A stretch of 46,568 bases of DNA, taken from positions 1 through 46,568 of the forward strand of contig CAILMI010000034.1 of NCBI GenBank assembly GCA_903835255.1, in the 5' to 3' direction. Each line of letters opens with the position of its first letter. Positions within the stretch are counted from its first letter, which is position 1. Made by a program: the position numbers and the translations under genes. Source of the stretch: an uncultured Verrucomicrobia subdivision 3 bacterium (GTDB lineage Bacteria; Verrucomicrobiota; Verrucomicrobiia; Limisphaerales; UBA11358). The notes beneath the pieces were generated by a model. It was not told the origin of the DNA and ran no database searches. It saw only the letters and a program-made list of their open reading frames with translations. Shown one piece after another: positions 14,967 through 23,061 of the stretch.

Positions 14967-17720
14967 ATGAAGGCACTTAGCTCCCACTCGATCCTGGCCC
15001 GGCTCCTGACCCGGCTGGCGGCGACGGTCTGCCGTTATCCCCGCTGGTTTTTGTACCCGCAAATCGTTTTGTTTGCCGGGTGCGTGCTGTACACGGTTGC
15101 CTTTCTCCAGTTCAACACGAACCGGGACGACCTGGTGGATGCGAACAAGAGCAACCACCGGAATTATCTCCGCCTCAGACAGGAATTTCCCCAGCAGAGC
15201 GATCTGGTGATCGTCATTGAGAGCGAAAACATCGAGAAAAACCGGCAGTTTGCCGAGCGGATCGGGGCGAAGCTGGAGGCGGAAACGAACCTGTTCACGG
15301 ACGTTTTCTACAAGGGCGACCTGCCGATGATGGGGGCGAAGGCGCTGCTGTTTGTGCCGGACCGGGACTTGGCCCAGCTGCGGGAGACGCTGCACAACGA
15401 CCTGCCGTTCATCGAAAAGTTCACCCAGACCACGAATCTGGTATCCTTTTTTGAGCAGATCAACACCGCGTTCCGGACGGCGTCCCGCGAGACCAATGCG
15501 CAGACGGCATCCCTGATTCAATCGCTGCCGGCGCTGACGCGCATTGTGACTCAGGCGGATGACACGCTAGGGCGGTCTGGCACGCCGCCCTCGCCCGGGG
15601 TCACGGCGCTGTTTGATGCGGGAGACCAGGCGGTGCGGCAGACGTACATCACGTTCGCCGGGGGGCGGATTTTTCTGGTGACGGCGCATGCCCCGACCCA
15701 GGAGTTGAGCGTGCGGGCGGTGGAGCGGATCCGGGAATTGATCCGGGAAACGCAGGACGAGGTGCCCGGGCTGAATGTGGGTTTCACGGGCGAGCCGGTG
15801 CTGGAGCAGGATGAGATGGCGCAATCGCAGAAGGACACCACTCTGGCCAGCCTGGTGGCGCTGGTGCTGTGCGCATTGATTTTCATTTATGGCTACAACG
15901 AAACCGGGCGGCCGGTAAAGGCCACCCTCTGCCTAGTCGTCGGCTTGGGATACACGATGGCGTTTGCGACCGCGACCATCGGGCATCTGAACATATTGAC
16001 GATCACCTTCGCGCCGATTCTGATCGGGCTGGCGATTGATTACGGCGTGCATCTGGTGACGCGCTATGAGGAAGAGTTGCGCCACGGCAAATCGGAGCAG
16101 GAGGCGCTGACCAAGGCGATGGTGTACACGGGCCAGGGCATTTTCATTGGGGCGCTAACGACGGCGGGAGCGTTTCTGGTGATGGGTCTGACGCATTTCA
16201 AGGGAGTCCAAGAGATGGGCATCATCTGCGGGGGCGGTTTGCTGGTGTGCCTCATCCCCATGATGACATTGCTGCCGGTGCTGTTGCTGCGCGGGCGGCA
16301 GAACGTGATCGATCATCAGATTGGGGATCTGGAGCGGCGCGCGCGCATTGAAAACCTCTGGCTCAAGAGACCGGTGCTGGTGACGGGCCTCGTGCTGGGG
16401 TTGTGCGCGCTGGCGCTGACGCAGGTGCACAAGGTTTATTTTGATTATAACCTGCTGAACATGCAAAGCGCGGGGATGCCGGCGGTGGTATTTGAGCAGA
16501 AGCTGATTGATTCCGCGGACAAATCCGTGATCTACGGCGCGGTGGTTGCTGATTCGCTGGAGGAAGCGGTGCGGCTGGAGGAAACCCTCAAAACGCTGCC
16601 GACCGTGGCCTCCAACGGCGTCCAGTCCATCGCTTTTTTTCTCAACCAGAACCAGACCGAAAAGCTCCAGGTCATCGGCCAGATCAAGCGGGATGTGGAG
16701 CCGCTTCAATTCGGGGAAGCAGACGGACGGGCGGTTAACCTGCCGGCCTTGAGCCGCACGCTGTATTCGCTCCACGGCTATCTGGGCGCGGCTCTGGATG
16801 AGATCAAGAACAGCGACACCAATCTATCGGCGCAGATGGTTTTGCTGCAGACCGCCATCACTGACCTGCGCAAGGCCATGCTGGGCGGGGACGCCACGGC
16901 ACTGGCCCGCCATGCGGACAAGCTGGGGGCTTTTCAGCGGTCCCTGTTTGCTGACGTGCGGGAGACCTTTCAGACCCTGCAGAAACAGGATGACCGCGCC
17001 CCGCTGCGGGTGGAGGATTTGCCGCTGGCGCTGCGCCACCGGTTTGTGGGCGTCACCGGCAAATTTCTTTTGCAGGTCTATCCCAAATACGATGTGTGGC
17101 AGCGGGACCGCCAGGAACAGTTCATCCGGGAATTGCGGACGGTGGACCCCCAAGTCACCGGCACGCCCGTCCAGCTGTACGAATACACCACCCTGCTGAA
17201 AGACAGCTACATCACCGCCGCCTGGTATTCGCTCGCCGCCATCACCGTCCTGGTGCTGCTCCATTTCCGCAGCGTGGGCGCCGTGCTGTTGTCGCTGTTG
17301 CCGGTGGGCATCGGCACGCTCTGGTTGGTGGGACTGATGGGCTGGCTGAAAATTCCCTTCAACCCGGCGAACATCATGACCTTGCCCCTGGTCATTGGCA
17401 TCGGCGTCACCAACGGTATCCATATCCTGAACCGGTTTGCCGAGGAAGGCACTCCGGGCATTTTATCCCGCAGCACTGGCAAGGCCGTGCTGGTATCCGG
17501 ATTGACGGCCATCGCCGGCTTTGGCAGCCTCATGCTGGCCCAGCACCGGGGTATCCACAGCTTGGGATGCGTGATGGCCACCGGCATCGCCACCTGCATG
17601 ATTGCCGGCCTGGCGTTTCTGCCGGCCCTGTTGGAATTGCTGGGACGCCGCAAGCCATTGATAGAAAAACCCGGTGTCAGCAAAACATCGCCAACACCGG
17701 GTCAGGAGGAACCGAGGTGA
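14967..17720 (+). CDS. RND/MMPL-family lipid exporter (HpnN-like)
   Basis: This 917-residue polytopic protein has the RND layout: one N-terminal membrane helix, a periplasmic domain (~55-280), a block of helices (~290-480), a second periplasmic domain and a second helix block (~750-890). The first block has G-L-A-I-D-Y-G-V-H-L-V-T-R-Y-E-E-E, as in MMPL and hopanoid-exporter proteins. The equivalent in the second block, G-I-G-V-T-N-G-I-H-I-L-N-R-F, lacks the Asp. This family moves hopanoids, mycolates or other lipids using the proton gradient. The location just before a repeat protein and mlaEFD supports a lipid-trafficking role. The substrate is unknown. Confidence 0.9.
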   Translation: MKALSSHSILARLLTRLAATVCRYPRWFLYPQIVLFAGCVLYTVAFLQFNTNRDDLVDANKSNHRNYLRLRQEFPQQSDLVIVIESENIEKNRQFAERIGAKLEAETNLFTDVFYKGDLPMMGAKALLFVPDRDLAQLRETLHNDLPFIEKFTQTTNLVSFFEQINTAFRTASRETNAQTASLIQSLPALTRIVTQADDTLGRSGTPPSPGVTALFDAGDQAVRQTYITFAGGRIFLVTAHAPTQELSVRAVERIRELIRETQDEVPGLNVGFTGEPVLEQDEMAQSQKDTTLASLVALVLCALIFIYGYNETGRPVKATLCLVVGLGYTMAFATATIGHLNILTITFAPILIGLAIDYGVHLVTRYEEELRHGKSEQEALTKAMVYTGQGIFIGALTTAGAFLVMGLTHFKGVQEMGIICGGGLLVCLIPMMTLLPVLLLRGRQNVIDHQIGDLERRARIENLWLKRPVLVTGLVLGLCALALTQVHKVYFDYNLLNMQSAGMPAVVFEQKLIDSADKSVIYGAVVADSLEEAVRLEETLKTLPTVASNGVQSIAFFLNQNQTEKLQVIGQIKRDVEPLQFGEADGRAVNLPALSRTLYSLHGYLGAALDEIKNSDTNLSAQMVLLQTAITDLRKAMLGGDATALARHADKLGAFQRSLFADVRETFQTLQKQDDRAPLRVEDLPLALRHRFVGVTGKFLLQVYPKYDVWQRDRQEQFIRELRTVDPQVTGTPVQLYEYTTLLKDSYITAAWYSLAAITVLVLLHFRSVGAVLLSLLPVGIGTLWLVGLMGWLKIPFNPANIMTLPLVIGIGVTNGIHILNRFAEEGTPGILSRSTGKAVLVSGLTAIAGFGSLMLAQHRGIHSLGCVMATGIATCMIAGLAFLPALLELLGRRKPLIEKPGVSKTSPTPGQEEPR

Positions 17721-17731
17721 AAACCTCAATT
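17669..17731 (+). other. Paired hairpins at end of RND gene
   Basis: ACCCGGTGT (17669-17677) and ACACCGGGT (17694-17702) form a 9-bp stem. Just after it GAGGT-GAAA-ACCTC forms a stem with a GNRA-type loop spanning the stop codon, and GGAGG/CCTCC could close around this. No T-tract follows, but an AT-rich, promoter-like stretch (to 17845) does. It may stabilise the upstream mRNA or act as a leader element. Confidence 0.4.
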
Positions 17732-17845
17732 GCCTCCATTGTAATATTAATTAACAAAATGTCAACGCAATCTTGCCGAATGTTAAAAACCGCTTTCGTA
17801 CCCCTTAAAAAACGTTCAAAAGAATAAAGTTAACGTTAATTTAAA

Positions 17846-19336
17846 TTGAATTCATTGATTACATTGTTTGGGGGGCGGAGGGAGGGGCTTGAATGGGCTC
17901 GATTGGGTTGGGCTGTATTTTTGTGGGTTTGGGTGTGTGGGATTGCGAGCCCGGGATTCGCTCAAGACGGGTTCCGGGCGGGACCGTTCTACGATCAGTT
18001 CCCGTTGACGCTCGACGCGGGGCGGCGCACGGAAGCTTTGGGGCCGTTTTTTTATGAGGAGCAGCGGGACGAGGAAAGCACCTGGGCGCTGCCGCCCTTT
18101 TTTTCCCGTCACAGCCAGCCGGGGATTGAGGCGCGGGAATATCAGTTTCTCTATCCTCTGAGCACCTATGAACATTACGGCCAGGAATCCCGCTGGCATT
18201 TTTTCGAGCTGCTGAGCCGGGCAGGCGGGCAGAATACGGCGACCAACTCGTTGGAGAAACGGTTCACCCTCTTTCCGTTCTATTTCCAGCAGCGCTCGCC
18301 GAATCCCCCCGACAATTACACCGCGCTGGTGCCTTTCTACGGCCATATTCACGACCGCATCCTGCGCGACCGGATTTTCTTTGTCCTGTTCCCGATTTAT
18401 GGGCAGTCGCAGAGGAAGGATGTGGTCACGGACAACTATCTCTTCCCGTTCTTTCATCTGCGGCACGGGGACGGGCTGGCGGGCTGGCAATTCTGGCCGT
18501 TGGTGGGCCAGGAGCACAAGTCATTGACCACCAAAACGAACGGATTTGGGGATAGGGTGACCGTGGCTGGGCACGAAAAGTTTTTTGTGCTCTGGCCATT
18601 TTATTTTCACGACACCCTGGGGATCGGCACAGCGAACCTGGAGAAATCCTGGGGGGTGCTGCCTCTGTATGTGCAAGTGCGGTCGCCCCAGAGGGACGTC
18701 ACCACGGTGATCTGGCCTTTTTTCAGCTGGAGCGACGAGCGCGCGAAGCGCTATCACGAGTGGCAGGCGCCCTGGCCATTTGTGATTTTTGCCCGCGGCG
18801 AGGGCAAAACCACCTCGCGCGTCTGGCCGTTGTTCAGCCAGTCCCAGAACACCAACACCACCAGCATTTCCTACCTGTGGCCCCTGTACCAGTACAAGCA
18901 CGTCCGCTCCGATCCGCTGGACCTGCAGCGCACACATCTCCTCGTGTATTTGTATAGCGACACGCAGACAAAAAATACCACCACCGGCGGGGACAAGCGG
19001 CGGGTGGAGTCCCTGCCTTTCTTCACCTATCACCGGGATTACACCGGCAACCGGCGCCTGCAGATCCTCGCGCTTCTGGAGCCGGCCGTGCCTAACAATC
19101 GGGGCATCGAACGTAACTGGTCCCCCCTCTGGTCGCTCTGGGTTTCCGAAAGCAATCCGCGAGCCTGTAAGAATAGCCAATCGCTGCTCTGGAATTTATA
19201 TCGCCATGAATCTGCGCCGGGCGTCAAAAAAGTCTCGCTCCTGTTCGGTCTTTTCCAGTATCACTCTGATTCTGAAATGAAACGCATTCGCCTCGGCTAC
19301 ATCCCGGTGTTCACCGCCCGCCCGACGCCCCCCTGA
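17846..19336 (+). CDS. Secreted repeat protein, putative beta-barrel, Mla-linked
   Basis: This 496-residue protein from a TTG start has an N-terminal hydrophobic signal (W-A-V-F-L-W-V-W-V-C-G-I-A-S-P-G-F-A-Q). From residue ~70 on, a motif of the form [L/I/V/W]-[F/W]-P-[F/L/I]-[F/Y] recurs about 14 times every 20-35 residues (L-F-P-F-Y-F, L-V-P-F-Y-G, L-F-P-I-Y-G, L-W-P-F-Y-F, I-W-P-F-F-S-W, V-W-P-L-F-S, L-W-P-L-Y-Q). Polar, charged turns separate the copies. This looks like a chain of amphipathic beta-hairpins, most simply an outer-membrane barrel or a long beta-sheet conduit. I do not recognise a named family. It ends 3 bp before mlaE, so an outer-membrane or periplasmic partner for the MCE system is plausible but unproven. 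Confidence 0.8.
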   Translation: MNSLITLFGGRREGLEWARLGWAVFLWVWVCGIASPGFAQDGFRAGPFYDQFPLTLDAGRRTEALGPFFYEEQRDEESTWALPPFFSRHSQPGIEAREYQFLYPLSTYEHYGQESRWHFFELLSRAGGQNTATNSLEKRFTLFPFYFQQRSPNPPDNYTALVPFYGHIHDRILRDRIFFVLFPIYGQSQRKDVVTDNYLFPFFHLRHGDGLAGWQFWPLVGQEHKSLTTKTNGFGDRVTVAGHEKFFVLWPFYFHDTLGIGTANLEKSWGVLPLYVQVRSPQRDVTTVIWPFFSWSDERAKRYHEWQAPWPFVIFARGEGKTTSRVWPLFSQSQNTNTTSISYLWPLYQYKHVRSDPLDLQRTHLLVYLYSDTQTKNTTTGGDKRRVESLPFFTYHRDYTGNRRLQILALLEPAVPNNRGIERNWSPLWSLWVSESNPRACKNSQSLLWNLYRHESAPGVKKVSLLFGLFQYHSDSEMKRIRLGYIPVFTARPTPP

Positions 19337-19339
19337 GCC

Positions 19340-20077
19340 ATGTTCCAAAACATCGGTGAAATCGCTCTTTTGTTCTGGCGCACGCTGTGCGCCCTGCCTT
19401 TCGCTTGGCGCCAGCGACAGAAGGTCTACGACCAGTTTTTTGAAATTGGCAACGCTAGCCTGTTAATGGTCTGCGTGCTCTCTTTTTTCATCGGGGCGGT
19501 CATCGCCCTGCAGACCGGCCCGGTGCTGGTGGAACGCAGCCTCTCCAGCGCCGTCGGCGGCATCGTCGGCATCTCCATCGCCAAGGAGCTTGCCCCCGTG
19601 ATGATGGCAATCCTGATCGCCGGGCGCATCGGCTCGGCCATGGCGGCGGAGATCGGCTCCATGCGGGTCTACCAGGAAATCGACGCCCTGCGCACCATGA
19701 ACATCGACCCGATCCATTATCTGGTCCTGCCGCGGATGCTGGCGATCGCCATTGCGCTCCCGCTGCTGGTGGTGTTTGCCATCCTGGTCGGCTGGTTCGG
19801 CGGCGCGGTCATCGCCGAGGCGAACAGCCGGATTGGCGTGCCGTTCCAGGCGTTTTTCTCCGGGCTGCGGGACATCGTCGAGGTCAAGGACGTGGCCAAC
19901 GGCCTCTTCAAAAGCTTCTGTTTCGCCCTGATCATCGGGTCGGTGTCCTGTCATCAGGGCCTGGCCACCCTCGGCGGGCCGCGCGGCATCGGCCGCTCGG
20001 TCACCAAGGCCGTGGTCAATTCCATCGTCCTCATCGTGATTTTCGATTACATCCTTACGCGGTTCCTGCTCAAATGA
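19340..20077 (+). CDS. mlaE: MlaE-type ABC permease
   Basis: This 245-residue inner-membrane permease belongs to the MCE/Mla phospholipid transporter. It has the family hallmarks F-F-I-G-A-V-I-A-L-Q-T-G, A-K-E-L-A-P-V-M-M-A-I-L-I-A-G-R-I-G-S-A-M-A-A-E-I-G-S-M-R-V and E-I-D-A-L-R-T-M-N-I-D-P, with about five hydrophobic segments. The ATG lies 3 bp after the repeat-protein stop, and its stop overlaps mlaF by ATGA. This indicates one operon with tight coupling. Confidence 0.96.
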   Translation: MFQNIGEIALLFWRTLCALPFAWRQRQKVYDQFFEIGNASLLMVCVLSFFIGAVIALQTGPVLVERSLSSAVGGIVGISIAKELAPVMMAILIAGRIGSAMAAEIGSMRVYQEIDALRTMNIDPIHYLVLPRMLAIAIALPLLVVFAILVGWFGGAVIAEANSRIGVPFQAFFSGLRDIVEVKDVANGLFKSFCFALIIGSVSCHQGLATLGGPRGIGRSVTKAVVNSIVLIVIFDYILTRFLLK

Positions 20078-20835
20078 CCCCTCCTCTGGACACAACCAGT
20101 TCCGGCGTGGGCTTGCAGGTGCGCGGCCTCCGCAAAAGCTTTGGCGGACAAGCCGTGCTCCAGGGCGTGGACCTGGAGGTGCGGCCCGGGGAAATTTTTG
20201 TGATCATGGGCCCCAGCGGCAGCGGCAAGAGCGTCCTGCTCAAGCACCTCATCGGCCTGGAAAGCCCCGATGCCGGGGAGATTCTGATCAATGGCGAACC
20301 CGTGCACGCCGCCGCCCTCGCCGCCAAATACCGCATGGCGCTCGTGTTCCAATCCGGCGCGCTCCTCAATTCGCTTACGGTGGGCGAAAACGTGGGGCTT
20401 TACCTCACCGAACACCGCCTGAAATCCCCGGAGGCCATCCGCCAGATCGTCGCCGAAAAACTTGAGGCCGTCGGCCTCGCGGAAGCCGCGGACAAAATGC
20501 CCGGCGAACTTTCCGGCGGCATGAAAAAACGCGCCGCCCTCGCCCGCGCCCTGGTCATCGAACCCCAGCTCATCCTCTACGACGAACCCACCAGCGAACT
20601 CGACCCGCTCTCCTCCATTGTCATCGCCGAGGAGATCCTGGAATTGAAGCACCGCATCCGCGTGACCTCGCTGATCGTCTCGCATGACCGCGACCTGGCC
20701 TTTGGCGTGGCCGACCGCATCGCCTTCATCCATGAGGGCCGCATCCTGATCGTCGGCACTCCGGACGAGGTTAAGCGCTTCCAGAATCCCCTGGTCCAGC
20801 GGTTCCTGCATGCTGACTTTCGCCGTGCCCCCTGA
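20074..20835 (+). CDS. mlaF: MlaF-type ABC ATPase
   Basis: This 253-residue ATPase energises the MlaE permease. Walker A is G-P-S-G-S-G-K-S (46-53), the ABC signature L-S-G-G-M-K-K-R is near 146, Walker B is L-I-L-Y-D-E-P-T-S-E-L-D-P, and the switch His is in S-L-I-V-S-H-D-R. The M-K-K-R after the signature is typical of Mla/TTG2 ATPases. It overlaps mlaE by 4 bp and is followed by mlaD after 30 bp. No mlaB or mlaC is seen in the window. Confidence 0.96.
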   Translation: MTPPLDTTSSGVGLQVRGLRKSFGGQAVLQGVDLEVRPGEIFVIMGPSGSGKSVLLKHLIGLESPDAGEILINGEPVHAAALAAKYRMALVFQSGALLNSLTVGENVGLYLTEHRLKSPEAIRQIVAEKLEAVGLAEAADKMPGELSGGMKKRAALARALVIEPQLILYDEPTSELDPLSSIVIAEEILELKHRIRVTSLIVSHDRDLAFGVADRIAFIHEGRILIVGTPDEVKRFQNPLVQRFLHADFRRAP

Positions 20836-20865
20836 TCCTGATCCGATTTCAAACCCCAAGATTTT

Positions 20866-21816
20866 ATGAAAAATTCGCTCGAAACCCGGCTTGGTATTTT
20901 TGTCGTGCTCGCCGTCTTTGCCGCCATCCTCGTCATCGAAATGCTCGGCGGCCTGGAATCCCTGCGCACCGGCCTCCACGTCAGCGCCCTGTTCGACACC
21001 GTGCAGGAACTGAAGGTGGGCGACACCGTGAAAATGGCCGGCGTGGAAATCGGCCGGGTCGATGGAATCGCTTTTGCCGACAACAAGGTCCGGGTGACGA
21101 TGAAGCTGCGGCCCGGGGTCGGAGTCAAGACCGACAGCCAGGCGGTGATCAAGTTCGCCGGGCTGATGGGCCAGAATTTCGTCTCCATCAACTTTGGATC
21201 CCCGGGCGGGCCCGTGGCCGTGGACGGCTCCGTGATTGCCAGCGAGGAACAGCCCGACCTGAGCGCCATTATGGCCAAGCTGGACAAGGCGGCCTCCGGT
21301 ATCCAGAAATTCGGCGACAGTTTCTCGGGCGACAAGATCGACAACATCCTCGGACCGCTGACGGACTTCTTCAAACAGAACAGCAGCCACATGAGCGGGA
21401 TCATCTCCAATGTGGACAATGTCACCGGCCAGATCGCCGGCGGCCAGGGGACGGTCGGCCGGCTGATTTATCAGGATGCTCTCTATAATTCGGCTCTGAA
21501 CACGGTGACGAATTTGCAGGACGCCATCGTTCAGGTGCGCGGGGTGGTGGATGGAATCAGCAGCGGCAAGGGCACCATCGGCAAGCTCGTCAACGATGAG
21601 TCGCTCTTCAATTCCACCGCGGCCTCGATGACCAACCTGAATCAGATTCTATTCAAGATCAACCAAGGGGACGGCACCATCGGCAAGCTCGTCAACAATC
21701 AGGAGTTCTACCAGAATGCCAAGGTCTCCCTCCAAAAGCTGGATAAAGCCGCCGACAGCATTGAGGACACCGGCCCGCTGAGCGTCATCGGCATCATCGC
21801 CGGCCGCCTGTTCTAG
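20866..21816 (+). CDS. mlaD: MCE-domain protein, MlaD-like
   Basis: This 316-residue protein has one N-terminal membrane anchor (F-V-V-L-A-V-F-A-A-I-L-V-I-E) and then an MCE domain (~residues 35-130: V-G-D-T-V-K-M-A-G-V-E-I-G-R-V, G-L-M-G-Q-N-F-V-S-I-N-F-G). The C-terminal ~180 residues are helical, with repeats such as G-G-Q-G-T-V-G-R-L-I, G-K-G-T-I-G-K-L-V-N-D and G-D-G-T-I-G-K-L-V-N-N, the usual tail of longer MCE proteins. MlaD hexamers form the periplasmic lipid channel on MlaEF. The tail is longer than in E. coli MlaD, suggesting a needle or spacer toward the outer membrane. Confidence 0.95.
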   Translation: MKNSLETRLGIFVVLAVFAAILVIEMLGGLESLRTGLHVSALFDTVQELKVGDTVKMAGVEIGRVDGIAFADNKVRVTMKLRPGVGVKTDSQAVIKFAGLMGQNFVSINFGSPGGPVAVDGSVIASEEQPDLSAIMAKLDKAASGIQKFGDSFSGDKIDNILGPLTDFFKQNSSHMSGIISNVDNVTGQIAGGQGTVGRLIYQDALYNSALNTVTNLQDAIVQVRGVVDGISSGKGTIGKLVNDESLFNSTAASMTNLNQILFKINQGDGTIGKLVNNQEFYQNAKVSLQKLDKAADSIEDTGPLSVIGIIAGRLF

Positions 21817-21827
21817 GATCTCTAGCC

Positions 21828-22047
21828 GTTCTTGGAAACTGTGGGGCCGGCTGAATGACCCTTCGCAAATACCGCCCAAAGCCAGCGGGGCCAGCGCAAC
21901 GTGCCGCCTTCTATGGCAGTTAAACTTAACCTTGAGACATCGGCGTTCAGTCCCTTGCCCGCTGCGATTGCCAACCCGCGTCACCTGATGCCCCGGGACG
22001 GCGCGCACGGAGTGACGCGCCCTACCTGTCCCAAAGTTGCCAAGAAC
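21828..22047. repeat. MITE-like element with ~20-bp terminal inverted repeats
   Basis: The left end GTTCTTGGAAACTGTGGG and the right end, read on the other strand, GTTCTTGGCAACTTTGGG are near-perfect terminal inverted repeats about 220 bp apart. The interior has no gene. The right end also continues into a GGCGCG/CGCGCC hairpin and the block AGGTAGGGCGCGTCAC. A third copy of the end is at 26415-26450. No clear target-site duplication is visible. Confidence 0.55.
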
Positions 22048-22083
22048 GACTCTACCCTGATGAGCGGGACTCTGTTCCGGAGC

Positions 22084-22971
22084 TTAGGCGAGCCCGAGGT
22101 TTTTGAGGACCCGGAGCGTGGAGTGGGGCTTGTTTAGGGTATAAAAATGCAGTCCCGGCACACCGGCACGCAGGAGGGCCTCGCACTGGCGCGTGGCGTA
22201 TTCGATGCCGAACTCGCTGGCGGCGGCCTCATCCGTGCCCAGCGCCTCCAGCGTGGCGCGAAGGGCGGGCTTGATTTGGGCTCCGCAGAGCTGGGTGAAC
22301 TTGAGAATCTGCGCCGCATTCAGAATTGAGATGACCCCGGGCACCACCGGGACCCGCACGCCCAGCGGGCCGGTGAGATGATCGCGGAACTCAAAAAAAT
22401 CGTCGTTGTCGAAGAACAACTGGGTCAGCACGAAATCCGCCCCGGCCTCCACCTTGGCCTTCAGATGGGCCCAGTCGGCATGCTTGCCTCCGGGGCACGC
22501 GGTGTGCCCCTCTGGAAAGCCCGCCACGCCGGTGGAAAAATCGCCCGCCGCGCGGATGAATTGGACGAGCTGGGAGGAAAACTCAAATCCGCCGGGCGTG
22601 GGCTTGAATTCGCCGCCCCCGGGCGGGTCCCCGCGCAGGGCGAGGATGTTCTGGCAGCCGAGCGCGCGGATTTGGGCCAGCAGGGCGGCCACCTCATCCC
22701 GGGTATGATTCACGCAGGTGAGATGAGCCAGACCGGTAAGGCCATGCTCGCGCTGGAGGCGTTCCACCAGCGTCAGCGTCTTCTCGCGGGTGCTGCCGCC
22801 CGCGCCATAGGTCACGGAGCAGTAATCCGGTCGGGCGGCGGCCAGAGCCGGCAGGGTCCGCTCGAAGAGGGCGCGGTCGCCCTCTTCGGTTTTCGGCGGG
22901 AAGAATTCAAAGGAGATGACTGGGCGCCCGGCGGCCCGTTTCGCGGCGTAAATGTCCCGAATGAATGGCAT
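22084..22971 (-). CDS. metF: Methylenetetrahydrofolate reductase
   Basis: This 295-residue FAD enzyme reduces 5,10-methylene-THF to 5-methyl-THF for methionine synthesis. It has the family's S-F-E-F-F-P-P-K (catalytic Glu), S-V-T-Y-G-A-G-G-S-T-R, H-L-T-C-V, I-L-A-L-R-G-D-P-P, G-A-D-F-V-L-T-Q-L-F-F-D and P-V-V-P-G-V-I-S-I-L-N motifs. ATG 22971 (M-P-F-I-R-D) is preferred over an in-frame ATG 42 bp upstream that lacks family-like sequence. It lies downstream of the porin on the same strand but is separated by a strong terminator, so it is probably independently expressed. Confidence 0.96.
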   Translation of the reverse strand: MPFIRDIYAAKRAAGRPVISFEFFPPKTEEGDRALFERTLPALAAARPDYCSVTYGAGGSTREKTLTLVERLQREHGLTGLAHLTCVNHTRDEVAALLAQIRALGCQNILALRGDPPGGGEFKPTPGGFEFSSQLVQFIRAAGDFSTGVAGFPEGHTACPGGKHADWAHLKAKVEAGADFVLTQLFFDNDDFFEFRDHLTGPLGVRVPVVPGVISILNAAQILKFTQLCGAQIKPALRATLEALGTDEAAASEFGIEYATRQCEALLRAGVPGLHFYTLNKPHSTLRVLKNLGLA

Positions 22972-23011
22972 CGGCCAGGGAGTATGCAGGAAAGGGCGGG
23001 GATGGGAAAAC

Positions 23012-23044
23012 AAAAAGCCCCTCCCGGTTTTGCCGGAAGGGGCT
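23012..23044 (-). terminator. Terminator of porin gene
   Basis: On the minus strand AGCCCCTTCCGG and CCGGGAGGGGCT pair over 12 bp (one G-U) around a CAAAA loop and are followed by TTTTTG. It sits 17 bp after the porin stop. Confidence 0.88.
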
Positions 23045-23061
23045 CTGAGTCCTAAATCAGA

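Noticed and set aside
20047-21425. Long minus-strand ORFs opposite mlaF and mlaD
   Set aside because: Shadow frames of GC-rich genes on the other strand; the plus-strand products match known families in full.
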